Source: Roseithermus sacchariphilus (GTDB lineage Bacteria > Bacteroidota > Rhodothermia > Rhodothermales > MEBIC09517). Taken from it: a stretch of DNA of 64,000 nt. The DNA lies in assembly GCA_003285105.1 (NCBI GenBank), contig CP030158.1, positions 1,163,447 to 1,227,446 on the forward strand, given 5' to 3'. The position numbers were made by a program, and so were the translations under genes. Positions 1 to 7,859 of this stretch are shown one piece after another (the stretch's first letter is position 1; each line of letters opens with the position of its first letter). The notes under the pieces were generated by a model. It saw only the letters and a program-made list of their open reading frames with translations, did not search any database and was not told where the DNA came from.

Positions 1-1
1 G

Positions 2-79
2 TGCGTGCTGGCGGCGATCTACCCCGCGGTCCGGGCCGCTTCCATCGAGCCGGCCCGTGCGGTGCAGGTGGACGGCTGA
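2..79 (+). CDS. ABC transporter permease, C-terminal end (FtsX/MacB/LolCE type), partial
   Basis: Only the last 25 residues are in the window. They read AAIYPAVRAASIEPARAV and then a short tail. This is the usual end of FtsX-domain permeases of the MacB/LolC/LolE group, where the last helix is followed by a P-A-x-x-A-A-x-x-x-P-x-x-A-x signature. The substrate cannot be told from this piece. No gene follows for about 260 bases. Confidence 0.75.
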   Translation, partial: CVLAAIYPAVRAASIEPARAVQVDG

Positions 80-341
80 GAGGGGCGGGAGAAGGTTGCG
101 GGCAAGATGGAAAACGCTGAATCCGCCCTTCAAACCACGTCCTTCGCGCTTGAACTCCCTCGTCGAAGCCACGCACGACGCCCGGAATTCGCCGGGCTCT
201 CATGCGGCGTACCGGGATCGGGGTGGCATTATTGATTCGATTCCCTGATTATCCGGTGTTCCGAGCGGCCGTGGTCGTGCCCGGTGCGTCCGGCCCTGCC
301 TGCGGGGGGCGTTCTCTCACAACCGTCTGCACAGTACGCGT

Positions 342-1169
342 ATGGTCCACAAGCAATTCAACATGGTCGGCATCCCGGAGCGTCCGGCGAAGCCTCGTCC
401 CGAGGGGCTCACCCTCATGCTGGACAAGGGCCTCTCGGCCCGGCAGGTGGAGGACGTGCTAGACGTCGCCGCCGAGTACATCGACCTGGTCAAGCTGGGC
501 TGGGGCACGGCGGTGATCACCCCCGGGCTGGAGCGGAAGCTGGCCATCTACCGGGCGGCCGACGTGCCGGTGTATTTCGGCGGTTCGCTGTTCGAGGCCT
601 TCTATCTGCGTCGCCAGTTCGACACCTATCGCCGCCTGCTCGACCACCTGGGCATCCGTCACGTCGAGGTGTCCGATGGGTCGCTGGAGATGGCACGGGA
701 TGAGAAGCTCGGGTGCATCCACGTGCTGTCCCGGGATTTCACCGTGCTGAGCGAGGTCGGGTCGAAGGACAAGGACACGATCATGCCGCCGTACAAGTGG
801 GTCAAGTACATTCAGCAGGAGCTGGAGGCCGGCAGCTGGAAGGTGATCTGCGAGGCCCGGGAGAGCGGCACGGCCGGCATCTTCCGCCCCAACGGGGAGA
901 TTCGCTCCGGCCTGGTCGACGAGATCGTCGACCTGATCGACCGCCGTCTCATCATCTTCGAGGCGCCGCAGAAGGCGCAGCAGGTCTGGTTCATCAAGCA
1001 CTCCGGGCCGAACGTCAACCTGGGCAACATCAGCCCGGAGGAGGTGATCCCGCTGGAGACGCTGCGCCTGGGGCTCCGTGCGGATACCATGTTCGACTTT
1101 TACCGGGAGGACGAGGCGGCCCCGGTTCGCCCTCATCTCAACGGGGACGACGCCGGCGGACCTGGCTGA
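342..1169 (+). CDS. comA: Phosphosulfolactate synthase homologue (ComA family)
   Basis: The 275-residue protein matches the ComA family, which adds sulfite to phosphoenolpyruvate to give (R)-phosphosulfolactate. Visible family features are the early P-R-x-x-G-L-T-x-x-x-D-K-G-L stretch (residues 19-31), DLVKLGWGTA (about 50-59), the YFGGSLFE loop, VEVSDGS (about 110-116) and the late NVNLGNI segment (about 225-231). ComA is known from methanogen coenzyme M synthesis and from bacteria that make sulfolactate. In Bacteroidota related sulfonates feed sulfonolipids, so a lipid or osmolyte role is possible but is inference. It stands alone, with no comB or comC beside it. The ATG at 342 is preceded by no strong Shine-Dalgarno. 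Confidence 0.8.
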   Translation: MVHKQFNMVGIPERPAKPRPEGLTLMLDKGLSARQVEDVLDVAAEYIDLVKLGWGTAVITPGLERKLAIYRAADVPVYFGGSLFEAFYLRRQFDTYRRLLDHLGIRHVEVSDGSLEMARDEKLGCIHVLSRDFTVLSEVGSKDKDTIMPPYKWVKYIQQELEAGSWKVICEARESGTAGIFRPNGEIRSGLVDEIVDLIDRRLIIFEAPQKAQQVWFIKHSGPNVNLGNISPEEVIPLETLRLGLRADTMFDFYREDEAAPVRPHLNGDDAGGPG

Positions 1170-1300
1170 CGCCGCCTGCCCGCGCCGGGGCGACGAACCG
1201 GGCCGGGGGCCGGCGGAAACATTTCGCCCCGGCGGCGGCTACAACGGCGGTCGTTCATCAAGAATTCCCGGCCGGGGCGGTTTCAGGGCCCGTATGCGGC

Positions 1301-1333
1301 TTGATCCGCAGGGCAGGGCGTGCCTATATTTTC
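1301..1333 (+). promoter_or_regulatory. Bacteroidota-type promoter for rpmB-rpmG-DUF4295
   Basis: TTGA at 1301-1304 is followed 20 bases later by TATATTTTC at 1325-1333. This resembles the Bacteroidota -33/-7 pair (TTTG, 19-21 bases, TAnnTTTG). It lies about 105 bases upstream of the rpmB ATG. Similar TATATTTx boxes occur at 30353 and 37043. Confidence 0.5.
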
Positions 1334-1437
1334 AGGCTCCCGGTGTCCTGGCCTGAACGGTGAGAAGGCGCCGGCACACGCCCGGGAACGGACCGGGGCA
1401 CCCTCGCGGAACGCGCACAGTCAAAGCATCGATAGAC

Positions 1438-1674
1438 ATGGCACGCAGAGATCAGTTGACGGGCAAGGGCCCCCGGGCGGGCAACCACGTGTCCCACGCC
1501 AACAACAAGGCCAAGCGTCGTTTCGACGTGAACCTGCAGAAGAAGCGGTTCTACATTCCGAGCGAGGATCGCTGGATCACGCTGCGGGTGTCGGCCAAGA
1601 CGCTCAAGACGATCAACCGGAAAGGCATCGAAGCCGTGTTGAAGGATGCGCGCGCCCGCGGCGTGCGCGTCTGA
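1438..1674 (+). CDS. rpmB: 50S ribosomal protein L28
   Basis: 78 residues, basic throughout, with the family N-terminus [20 protein letters not shown] and the later K-T[10 protein letters not shown] segment. L28 is a small protein of the large ribosomal subunit. It is followed 46 bases later by rpmG and then by a DUF4295 gene, the arrangement usual in Bacteroidota. No zinc CXXC pairs are visible. Confidence 0.95.
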   Translation: MARRDQLTGKGPRAGNHVSHANNKAKRRFDVNLQKKRFYIPSEDRWITLRVSAKTLKTINRKGIEAVLKDARARGVRV

Positions 1675-1720
1675 GACAGCCCGGCCGGGCCGATAAGGAT
1701 CTGCCAGGAGGGATCAGATT

Positions 1721-1894
1721 ATGGCAAAGAAAGGTAAAGACATCCGCACCAAGGTCATTCTGGAGTGCACCGAGGCGCCGGGGACGTCCCGCTATGCGAC
1801 GATGAAGAACCGGCGCAACACGACGGAGCGGCTGGAGTTGAGGAAATACAATCCGGTGCTGCGCAAGCACACGCTGCATCGGGAAATCAAATGA
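1721..1894 (+). CDS. rpmG: 50S ribosomal protein L33
   Basis: 57 residues beginning [19 protein letters not shown] and containing Y[18 protein letters not shown]. This is L33, a small protein of the large ribosomal subunit. Only one cysteine is present, so this is the zinc-free (C-minus) form. A clear AGGAGG lies at 1706-1711, ten bases before the ATG. It overlaps no neighbour and is surely in one operon with rpmB. Confidence 0.95.
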   Translation: MAKKGKDIRTKVILECTEAPGTSRYATMKNRRNTTERLELRKYNPVLRKHTLHREIK

Positions 1895-1911
1895 GCCAGG
1901 AGGTTTGAACC

Positions 1912-2085
1912 ATGGCCAAGAAAGTCAGCAAGAACCAGCGTACCGACCGTGGGAAGAACAACACGGCGAAGAACATGGTGAAGATCGTCGTGTCGGAGAA
2001 GAAGCCGAACGGTCAGTACCGGTTCCGGTACAAGATGGTGGAGGCGGAGAACCTGCAGCAGGAGTTGCAGGCCGCCCGCGCCTGA
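1912..2085 (+). CDS. DUF4295 family small basic protein
   Basis: 57 residues starting MAKKVSKNQRTDRGKNN, rich in Lys and Arg. The family is found in Bacteroidota directly behind rpmB and rpmG, which is the position here (17 bases after rpmG, with CAGGAGG just upstream). The function is not established. The genomic position suggests a ribosome-associated protein. It has a slightly long C-terminal tail ending in LQAARA. Confidence 0.85.
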   Translation: MAKKVSKNQRTDRGKNNTAKNMVKIVVSEKKPNGQYRFRYKMVEAENLQQELQAARA

Positions 2086-2136
2086 GGGGCGGCTTCCGGC
2101 TTGCCGGCGGCCTGATCCCCGCGGGGTCGCCTGCCT

Positions 2137-2210
2137 CGGGGCGTAGCGCAGCCCGGTAGCGCGTCTGCTTTGGGAGCAGAAGGTCGTCGGTTCGAATCCG
2201 GCCGCCCCGA
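2137..2210 (+). tRNA. tRNA-Pro (anticodon TGG)
   Basis: 74 bases with a 7-bp acceptor stem (CGGGGCG with CGCCCCG), a D-arm with GTAGCGCAGC, anticodon loop TTTGGGA between TCTGC and GCAGA, and the T-loop TTCGAATC. The C1-G72 pair is the bacterial tRNA-Pro mark. The CCA end is not encoded. First of three tRNAs on this strand. Confidence 0.97.
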
Positions 2211-2250
2211 CATCGCCGGCCTCCCGGGCCGACCGCCTGCGTGGGCTCCT

Positions 2251-2324
2251 GCGCCTGTAGCTCAACCGGACAGAGCAGCGGACTTCTAATCCGCAGGTTG
2301 CAGGTTCGAGTCCTGCCGGGCGCG
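2251..2324 (+). tRNA. tRNA-Arg (anticodon TCT)
   Basis: 74 bases. The acceptor GCGCCTG pairs with CGGGCGC, the anticodon loop is CTTCTAA between GCGGA and TCCGC, and the T-loop is TTCGAGTC. The discriminator base is G. CCA is not encoded. It reads the AGA codon, which is rare in this GC-rich genome. Confidence 0.96.
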
Positions 2325-2355
2325 CTGCGCAAACATAGACGGGTCCGTCCGATCC

Positions 2356-2426
2356 GGTGCCGTGGCCGAGTGGTTAGGCAAAGGTCTGCAAAACCTTGTA
2401 CGGCGGTTCGAATCCGCCCGGCACCT
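2356..2426 (+). tRNA. tRNA-Cys (anticodon GCA)
   Basis: 71 bases. The acceptor GGTGCCG pairs with CGGCACC, the anticodon loop is CTGCAAA and the T-loop is TTCGAATC. The short variable loop and the U73 discriminator fit tRNA-Cys. CCA is not encoded. Confidence 0.96.
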
Positions 2427-2435
2427 CGTCCGCAC

Positions 2436-2472
2436 AACGCCCCATTCGCTCCGTCCGAGCGGGTGGGGCGTT
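2436..2472 (+). terminator. Hairpin after the Pro-Arg-Cys tRNA run
   Basis: AACGCCCCA (2436-2444) pairs perfectly with TGGGGCGTT (2464-2472). A smaller CGCTC/GAGCG hairpin sits inside. No long T-run follows, so this may be a processing or partial terminator structure. The stronger terminator is 40 bases further on. Confidence 0.45.
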
Positions 2473-2511
2473 GGCGTGTTCATCCGCCTCGTCCTCGGCG
2501 AGGCGCAAGCA

Positions 2512-2558
2512 AAAGGGCCGCTCCAGCCGATGCCGGGGCGGCCCTTTCGGTGTTTTTT
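2512..2558. terminator. Strong terminator between the convergent tRNA groups
   Basis: A ten-pair perfect stem (AAAGGGCCGC at 2512-2521 with GCGGCCCTTT at 2538-2547) is followed by CGGTG and a T6 run. It lies between the + strand Pro-Arg-Cys tRNAs and the - strand Gly-Val tRNAs and may serve both directions, although the T-run favours +. Confidence 0.8.
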
Positions 2559-2610
2559 GCGTCGCGGTCTGCGTAGGGTCCTTCAGGTAAAGGCCCCGGG
2601 GGAAGGGAGG

Positions 2611-2685
2611 TGGGCGGTACTGGATTCGAACCAGTGACCCCCTGCTTGTAAGGCAGGTGCTCTGAACCGGCTGAGCTAACCGCCC
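2611..2685 (-). tRNA. tRNA-Val (anticodon TAC)
   Basis: 75 bases on the minus strand. The acceptor GGGCGGT pairs with ACCGCCC, the anticodon loop is CTTACAA and the T-loop is TTCGAATC. CCA is not encoded. It lies downstream of tRNA-Gly on the same strand. Confidence 0.96.
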
Positions 2686-2765
2686 GGAACGACGTCGGGT
2701 TGCGAGCCGGAGCCCGGGGCCTGAACGGCCCGGAGCGCCCGACCGGCAACCCGACATCTCGATCG

Positions 2766-2838
2766 AGCGGGAAACGGGATTCGAACCCGCGACCCTCAGC
2801 TTGGGAAGCTGATGCTCTACCAACTGAGCTATTCCCGC
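2766..2838 (-). tRNA. tRNA-Gly (anticodon CCC)
   Basis: 73 bases on the minus strand. The acceptor GCGGGAA pairs with TTCCCGC, the D-arm is TAGCTCAGTTGGTAGAGC, the anticodon loop is TTCCCAA between TCAGC and GCTGA, and the T-loop is TTCGAATC. The loop gives CCC at positions 34-36. CCA is not encoded. Confidence 0.95.
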
Positions 2839-2890
2839 TTTTCGAGCGTGCTATCTTACATCCGTCTTTGATGAAAGTCAAGTGATGGCG

Positions 2891-2920
2891 TTGCTTTGTT
2901 GGATCAATTTGGTATCTTCA
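2891..2920 (+). promoter_or_regulatory. Promoter for rpmH-rnpA-yidC
   Basis: TTGC at 2891 is followed after 18 bases by TATCTTCA (2913-2920), a Bacteroidota-like -33/-7 pair. The segment is AT-rich compared with its surroundings. The rpmH ATG is 80 bases downstream, which leaves room for the leader hairpin noted next. Confidence 0.45.
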
Positions 2921-2936
2921 CCATTTCCAGACGCCC

Positions 2937-2959
2937 CCAGCCGGAGCGCTGGTTTTTTT
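2937..2959 (+). terminator. Terminator-like hairpin in the rpmH leader (possible attenuator)
   Basis: CCAGC (2937-2941) and GCTGG (2948-2952) enclose a six-base loop and are followed directly by T7 (2953-2959). The structure sits between the predicted promoter and the rpmH start. It could end transcripts early and so control the operon, or it could belong to readthrough from upstream. The stem is only five pairs, so efficiency is uncertain. Confidence 0.45.
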
Positions 2960-3000
2960 GTGTCTATGCTTCCGACGAATCGACGATCCCCCCGATTACC

Positions 3001-3156
3001 ATGAAACGGACGTACCAGCCCAGCCGCCGCAAGCGCGCCAACAAGCACGGCTTCCGCGCCCGGATGCAGTCGAAGAACGGCCGCAAGGTGCTGGCCCGCC
3101 GCCGCGCCAAAGGGCGCAAGCGCCTCACCGTGAGTGACAGCATGAGCGGCAAGTAA
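3001..3156 (+). CDS. rpmH: 50S ribosomal protein L34
   Basis: 51 residues with the family start [20 protein letters not shown] and the K-N-G-R-K-V-L[11 protein letters not shown] block. L34 is the smallest protein of the large subunit and normally leads the rpmH-rnpA-yidC operon near the chromosomal origin, as here. Confidence 0.97.
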   Translation: MKRTYQPSRRKRANKHGFRARMQSKNGRKVLARRRAKGRKRLTVSDSMSGK

Positions 3157-3262
3157 GCCCGGCCGACGCAGGAAGCGGGGATCGGCACGCAGAGGGCGGT
3201 CCACGGAGATCGGCCTTCCGTACGCCCCGCCTGCGTTCCGTGGCCTGCCCCCGGCGTTGCCC

Positions 3263-3694
3263 ATGCCGGATCAGACGCTGCCCCGCGCCCGGCTGCTCAA
3301 ACGGCGGCGGCTCATCCGCGCGCTGTTCGATCGCGCCCGGGACGATGTCGGCTCTGTGGCGGTCGGCACCATCCGGGTGCTCTACCGCGTCGTTCCCCGG
3401 CATGAGGCCGGCAGCGACGAGCCCGTCCTGGTTGGTTTCGCGCCGGGGCGGCGGGCGCGGCGGGCCACGGCCCGCAACCGCATCAAACGCCTGCTCCGCG
3501 AGGCCTATCGCCGCCACCAGCAGCCCCTGCGCGATCGCCTTGACGGGCAGGAGCGCACGCTCACGCTCATGATCCTGTTTCGGGGCGACCCGGACGTCGC
3601 CTCGCGACGTATTCCCACGGATCTGCCCCGTGCGCTGCGTCGCCTGACGGACCGTCTCGGCACCGACCAGGCCGGGGCCTCCGGTTTTGCGTGA
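3263..3694 (+). CDS. rnpA: Ribonuclease P protein component
   Basis: 143 residues from the ATG at 3263. The protein subunit of RNase P helps the RNA subunit mature the 5' ends of tRNAs. The conserved RNR-type box is seen as ATARNRIKRLLREAYR (about residues 71-86), and the N-terminus has the R-L-L-K-R-R-R-L-I pattern. There is no yidD between it and yidC, only 95 bases. Confidence 0.93.
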   Translation: MPDQTLPRARLLKRRRLIRALFDRARDDVGSVAVGTIRVLYRVVPRHEAGSDEPVLVGFAPGRRARRATARNRIKRLLREAYRRHQQPLRDRLDGQERTLTLMILFRGDPDVASRRIPTDLPRALRRLTDRLGTDQAGASGFA

Positions 3695-3789
3695 ATCCAG
3701 ATCCACGCCGGAACTGCCCCTGAGGGCCTCCGTACGCAGCCCATCCCACCGCCCTTCTACCCCTGCCTGCTCTACCTGGAGATCCGACT

Positions 3790-5613
3790 GTGGACCGGAA
3801 CGTCGTCATCGCCACGGTGCTCATCGCTGCCATCATGTTCGTGTGGCTGTACCTGATGGCACCGCCTCCGCCCGTCGAACCGACCGCGCAGGAAGATCCG
3901 ATCACCGATACCTCGGCGGTGGCCACCGCGCCGGACGAGGAGGCGTTCGAGGCGGGCGTGGCGCGGATGAATCGGCGGCCTGCCCTCGTGGATTCGACCA
4001 TCGCCGGGGCCGGGGAAGGGGAGGAGCGCCGCATCACCGTCGAGACGGACCTCTACGAAGCGACCTTCTCCACGCGCGGGGCCACGCTGACGTCCTTCGT
4101 CCTGAAGACGTACAAGAAGTTCGACCAGCAGACGCCGGTTCAGCTCGTCAGCGATTCGACCGACGGGGCGCTGGCGCTGGTCTTCACCACGCCCGCCAAC
4201 CACCTCGTCGACACGCGGGCCTTCTTCTTCGAGGCCGACGTCTCCGAAGACCGCCTCCGCGTCACCGACGCACCGGCGACGCTGACCTTCACAGCCCGGG
4301 TCGGGCAGGGCGAGATCCGGCAGACCTACACCTTCACGCCCGGCTCCTATGAGGTCGGGCTGGCCGTCGATCAGACCCGTGCCTCGACGTTCAGCACGCA
4401 GGAGGGCTATGAGCTGATCTGGGACGGGGGGCTGCCCTTCACCGAGGGGGATCCTGAAAACGAGGCGCAGCGCGCCGGGGCCTTCGCTCGCAGCGGCGGC
4501 GAGGTCGAAAGCGTCGAGTTGATGGACGAGGACGACGTCTACCTCGACCTGAATGGCCGTGTGGACTGGGTGGCCGTCAAGAATAAGTACTTCACCGCCG
4601 TGCTCATTCCCGATGGGGAGAGCGTCGGCGGCGAACTGGAGGGCGAGCAGGTCGGGCAGCCGCCGGCGGTCTGGGAGGACTACACCGTCCGCCTGGCCAT
4701 GCCGCCACCCCGGGCCGGCACGGCGGACACCTTCCGCCTCTACCTGGGGCCGATGGAGTACTACCGCATCGCGGCCTACGACCTCGGGCTCTACGACATG
4801 GTCGACTTCGGGTACGACATGTTCGAGTGGATCACCCGGCCGCTGGCGCGCTTCATCTTCATCCCGGCCTTTACCTTCCTCAGCGAGTTCATTCCCAGCT
4901 ACGGGATCGTCATCATCATTCTGGCGATCCTGATGAAGCTGCTGCTGTACCCGCTCACCAAATCCTCCTATCGCAGCATGGCGCGGATGCGCGAGTTGCA
5001 GCCGAAGATGGAGGAGATCAAGGAGAAGTACGCGGATAACCCGCAGAAGCAGCAGGAGGCGATGATGAAGCTGTACCGCGAGACGGGGGTCAACCCGCTC
5101 GGGAGTTGCCTGCCGATGTTCCTGCAATGGCCGGTCATCATCGCGCTGTGGCAGTTCCTGCCGCAGTCCATCGAGATCCGCCAGCAGGGCTTTCTCTGGG
5201 CGCATGACCTCTCCGCGCCGGACGTCATCCTGAACCTGCCCTTCACGATTCCGCTCTACGGCAACTTCGTGGCCGGCTTCACGCTGCTGATGGGGCTGTC
5301 GATGGTGATCCAGATGCGCATTCAGATGGCCTCGACGCCCTCGAACCCGCAGACAAAGATCTTCACGTACGTGATGCCGGTGATGATCTTCGCCTTCTTC
5401 AACCGGCTGGCCTCGGGGCTGAGCCTTTACTACCTCTGCTTCAACATCCTCTCGGCGGCGCAGCAGAAGCTCATCAATCGCTCGATCGAGAAGGAGAAAG
5501 AAGAAGGCGGGGGCGCGAACGGCAAAGGCTCGTCGAAGATCGCGCGGGATGCCCAGAGCGCGGCCCGGAAGTCGCGCGGCGGGCGGCGCTCTCCGCGGGC
5601 TCGGGCGCGCTGA
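3790..5613 (+). CDS. yidC: Membrane protein insertase YidC
   Basis: 607 residues from a GTG start. YidC inserts and folds inner-membrane proteins, alone or with SecYEG. An N-terminal transmembrane helix (residues 4-24) is followed by a large periplasmic domain (about 60-340) and then the conserved insertase core with helices near 375-395, 435-460, 490-510 and 520-545. The hydrophilic GVNPLGSCLPMFLQWPVII stretch at about 434-452 is a family hallmark. The C-terminal tail is rich in Lys, Arg and Gly, which favours ribosome binding. The length fits the Bacteroidota form. Confidence 0.96.
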   Translation: MDRNVVIATVLIAAIMFVWLYLMAPPPPVEPTAQEDPITDTSAVATAPDEEAFEAGVARMNRRPALVDSTIAGAGEGEERRITVETDLYEATFSTRGATLTSFVLKTYKKFDQQTPVQLVSDSTDGALALVFTTPANHLVDTRAFFFEADVSEDRLRVTDAPATLTFTARVGQGEIRQTYTFTPGSYEVGLAVDQTRASTFSTQEGYELIWDGGLPFTEGDPENEAQRAGAFARSGGEVESVELMDEDDVYLDLNGRVDWVAVKNKYFTAVLIPDGESVGGELEGEQVGQPPAVWEDYTVRLAMPPPRAGTADTFRLYLGPMEYYRIAAYDLGLYDMVDFGYDMFEWITRPLARFIFIPAFTFLSEFIPSYGIVIIILAILMKLLLYPLTKSSYRSMARMRELQPKMEEIKEKYADNPQKQQEAMMKLYRETGVNPLGSCLPMFLQWPVIIALWQFLPQSIEIRQQGFLWAHDLSAPDVILNLPFTIPLYGNFVAGFTLLMGLSMVIQMRIQMASTPSNPQTKIFTYVMPVMIFAFFNRLASGLSLYYLCFNILSAAQQKLINRSIEKEKEEGGGANGKGSSKIARDAQSAARKSRGGRRSPRARAR

Positions 5614-5690
5614 CGGGGCGGCGGAAACAGCACCGGGGCCCGGCGGCGTTGTAGCCGTCCCGAGCCGGCACAGGCCGTTCGTCATCCCCC

Positions 5691-7097
5691 ATGCCCCATC
5701 CCGCATCCCTCACGGCCACCGATACCATCGCGGCCATCGCCACGGCCCGCGGCCGGGCGGCCCTCGCCGTCGTGCGCGTTTCCGGCCCGGCCGCCGTCGA
5801 GGTGGTGGCCTCGTGCTTCCGCGGCGCAGACCTGCGCGCGGTGCCGTCGCACACGGCCCACGTCGGCTACCTGCATGACGGCCACGGTCACGACCTGGAC
5901 CAGGTCGTCGTGACGGTTTTTCGGGCGCCACGCTCGGCCACGGGCGAGGACGTCGTAGAGGTGTCCTGCCACGGCGGCGACGTCGCGCCGCAGCTCGTCC
6001 TGCGCACGCTGCTCGACCACGGTGCCCGGATGGCGCGGCCGGGTGAGTTCACGCAGCGCGCCTTCCTCCACGGCAAGCTGGACCTGACGCAGGCCGAGGC
6101 CGTGGCCGACCTCATCCACGCCTCCTCCACGCTGGCCCACCGCGTCTCGCTGAACCACCTCCAGGGGCGCTATTCGGCGGTGTTGCAACAGCTGCGGCAG
6201 GACCTGCTGGAGCTGTGCGCGCTCGTCGAGCTGGAGCTGGATTTCTCCGAGGAAGACGTCGAATTCGCGGACCGAGAACGGCTGGAGGCGCTCCTGGCCG
6301 GCGCCGACCGCCTGCTGGGCGAGTTGCTGGCGTCGGTGCACCTGGGCGAGGTGGTGCGGGACGGCGTGCGGGTCGTGATCGGGGGGCGGCCGAACGCGGG
6401 AAAATCCACCCTGCTCAACGCGCTCGTCGGACGGGACCGCGCCATCGTCAGCGACACGCCGGGCACGACGCGCGATGAGATCGAGGCCGAAGCCGAGATC
6501 GAGGGGCTCCGCTTCCGGTTCGTCGATACCGCCGGGCTGCGTGAAACGGGTGATGCCATCGAGGCCGAGGGCGTCCGCCGGGCCCGCGACGCCATCACCC
6601 GCAGCGACGTGCTGCTCTACGTCTATGACGTCACGGCCGGGCTCGACGCCGGGGAAGTCGTCTTCCTGCAGGACCTGCGCGCGCGGCAGCCGGCGCTGCC
6701 GGTGTTGCTGGTGGGCAACAAGGCGGACCTGGCCGCGGGCGCTGCCGAGGCCCCCCCGGGGTTGGCCCTGCCCGTGCTGCCCCTCTCGGCCCGTCAGGCC
6801 ACGCACGACGCCACGCGGCTCCAACCGCTCGTGCGCCGGCTCGTGGACGCCGTGGCCGCCGGGCTGGCCGGGGCCGAGGCCTCGCCCGTGGTCATGAACC
6901 AGCGCCATCGGCAGCACCTCCGCCACGCCCACGCGGCCGTCCGCCGCGCCCGGCAGGCCCTCGACGCCGGCACCTCGGGCGACACGCTCGCCCTCGACCT
7001 TCGGGCCGCGCTCTACCAGCTCGGCGAGATCACCGGCGAGATCACCAACGAGGACGTCCTCGACCAGATCTTCTCGCGGTTCTGCATCGGCAAGTGA
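5691..7097 (+). CDS. mnmE: tRNA modification GTPase MnmE
   Basis: 468 residues. Together with MnmG it places the cmnm5 group on U34 of tRNAs. The formyl-THF-binding N-domain runs to about residue 120. The G domain shows GRPNAGKS (P-loop, about 232-239), TPGTTRDE (G2), DTAG (G3) and NKAD (G4). The C-terminus ends in the invariant FCIGK, whose Cys is needed for modification. The ATG lies within a low-complexity CATCCC-type spacer. The partner mnmG is at 10644. Confidence 0.97.
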   Translation: MPHPASLTATDTIAAIATARGRAALAVVRVSGPAAVEVVASCFRGADLRAVPSHTAHVGYLHDGHGHDLDQVVVTVFRAPRSATGEDVVEVSCHGGDVAPQLVLRTLLDHGARMARPGEFTQRAFLHGKLDLTQAEAVADLIHASSTLAHRVSLNHLQGRYSAVLQQLRQDLLELCALVELELDFSEEDVEFADRERLEALLAGADRLLGELLASVHLGEVVRDGVRVVIGGRPNAGKSTLLNALVGRDRAIVSDTPGTTRDEIEAEAEIEGLRFRFVDTAGLRETGDAIEAEGVRRARDAITRSDVLLYVYDVTAGLDAGEVVFLQDLRARQPALPVLLVGNKADLAAGAAEAPPGLALPVLPLSARQATHDATRLQPLVRRLVDAVAAGLAGAEASPVVMNQRHRQHLRHAHAAVRRARQALDAGTSGDTLALDLRAALYQLGEITGEITNEDVLDQIFSRFCIGK

Positions 7098-7221
7098 GGG
7101 GCTGCCCGACGGGCGGCGGGGGAGGGCTCCGTGGGCCTTCGCCCCGGGCTCCTGACGATGGGATGACACCAGCAGCCTCGATCTTCCGTTGCCTTCGCCC
7201 ATCTCGACCTGTCCTGCCGTC

Positions 7222-7713
7222 ATGGTTGCATCAACCTGGTACACCCTCCACGTCAGCCCCCTCGGCACGCTGCTGCTCACGTCCGACGGGGAGGCCATCA
7301 CCCGGCTCACGTTCGAGGCCGCGCCCGACCCCACCTGGCGGCGAGACGATGCGTGGTTTGCCGGGGTTCGGGCGCAGCTCGACGCGTACGTTGCGGGGGA
7401 GCGGAGGGGGTTCGACGTGGCGCTTCGGCCCGAGGGGTCGCCGTTCCAGCAGCGTGTGTGGGCGGCCCTCCAGGCGATTCCGTACGGGCAGACGACCACC
7501 TACGGCGATCTGGCCGCACGCCTGGGCGATCCCGGAGCCGTGCGCGCCGTCGGGCAGGCCAACCGGCGCAACCCCATCGCCATCCTCATCCCGTGCCACC
7601 GCGTCGTCGGAGCCGACGGATCGCTGACGGGCTACGCCGGCGGCCTCGACCGCAAGCGGGCGCTGCTGGCGCTGGAGCAGGGCCATGGGCGGCAGGGGCG
7701 GCTGTTTGGATAA
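7222..7713 (+). CDS. ogt: Methylated-DNA-[protein]-cysteine S-methyltransferase
   Basis: 163 residues from ATG 7222 (a TTG 33 bases earlier is less likely). The enzyme removes alkyl groups from O6-alkylguanine onto its own cysteine. The active-site motif IPCHRV and the following G-L-x-R-K-x-x-L-L-x-L-E are present, as is the helix-turn-helix region YGQTTTYGDLAARLG. No AdaA-like domain is fused. It is separated from mnmE by about 125 bases. Confidence 0.93.
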   Translation: MVASTWYTLHVSPLGTLLLTSDGEAITRLTFEAAPDPTWRRDDAWFAGVRAQLDAYVAGERRGFDVALRPEGSPFQQRVWAALQAIPYGQTTTYGDLAARLGDPGAVRAVGQANRRNPIAILIPCHRVVGADGSLTGYAGGLDRKRALLALEQGHGRQGRLFG

Positions 7714-7859
7714 GGCAGCAGTCGAAGGGCGATGGTCGCAAGGAAAACCGTGTCGGCCGACCTGCGCACCTCGTTCTTCGACCGTTCTCTTGCGCTCCCG
7801 CGCTGCCGGCGCTTTCTTAAAGCTTCCGGCCCTGCCCATCCACCTGCCCTCGTTCTGCC

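Noticed and set aside
3772-5706. A 644-codon open frame on the - strand opposite yidC
   Set aside because: Shadow of yidC in a high-GC genome. yidC itself has full family motifs.
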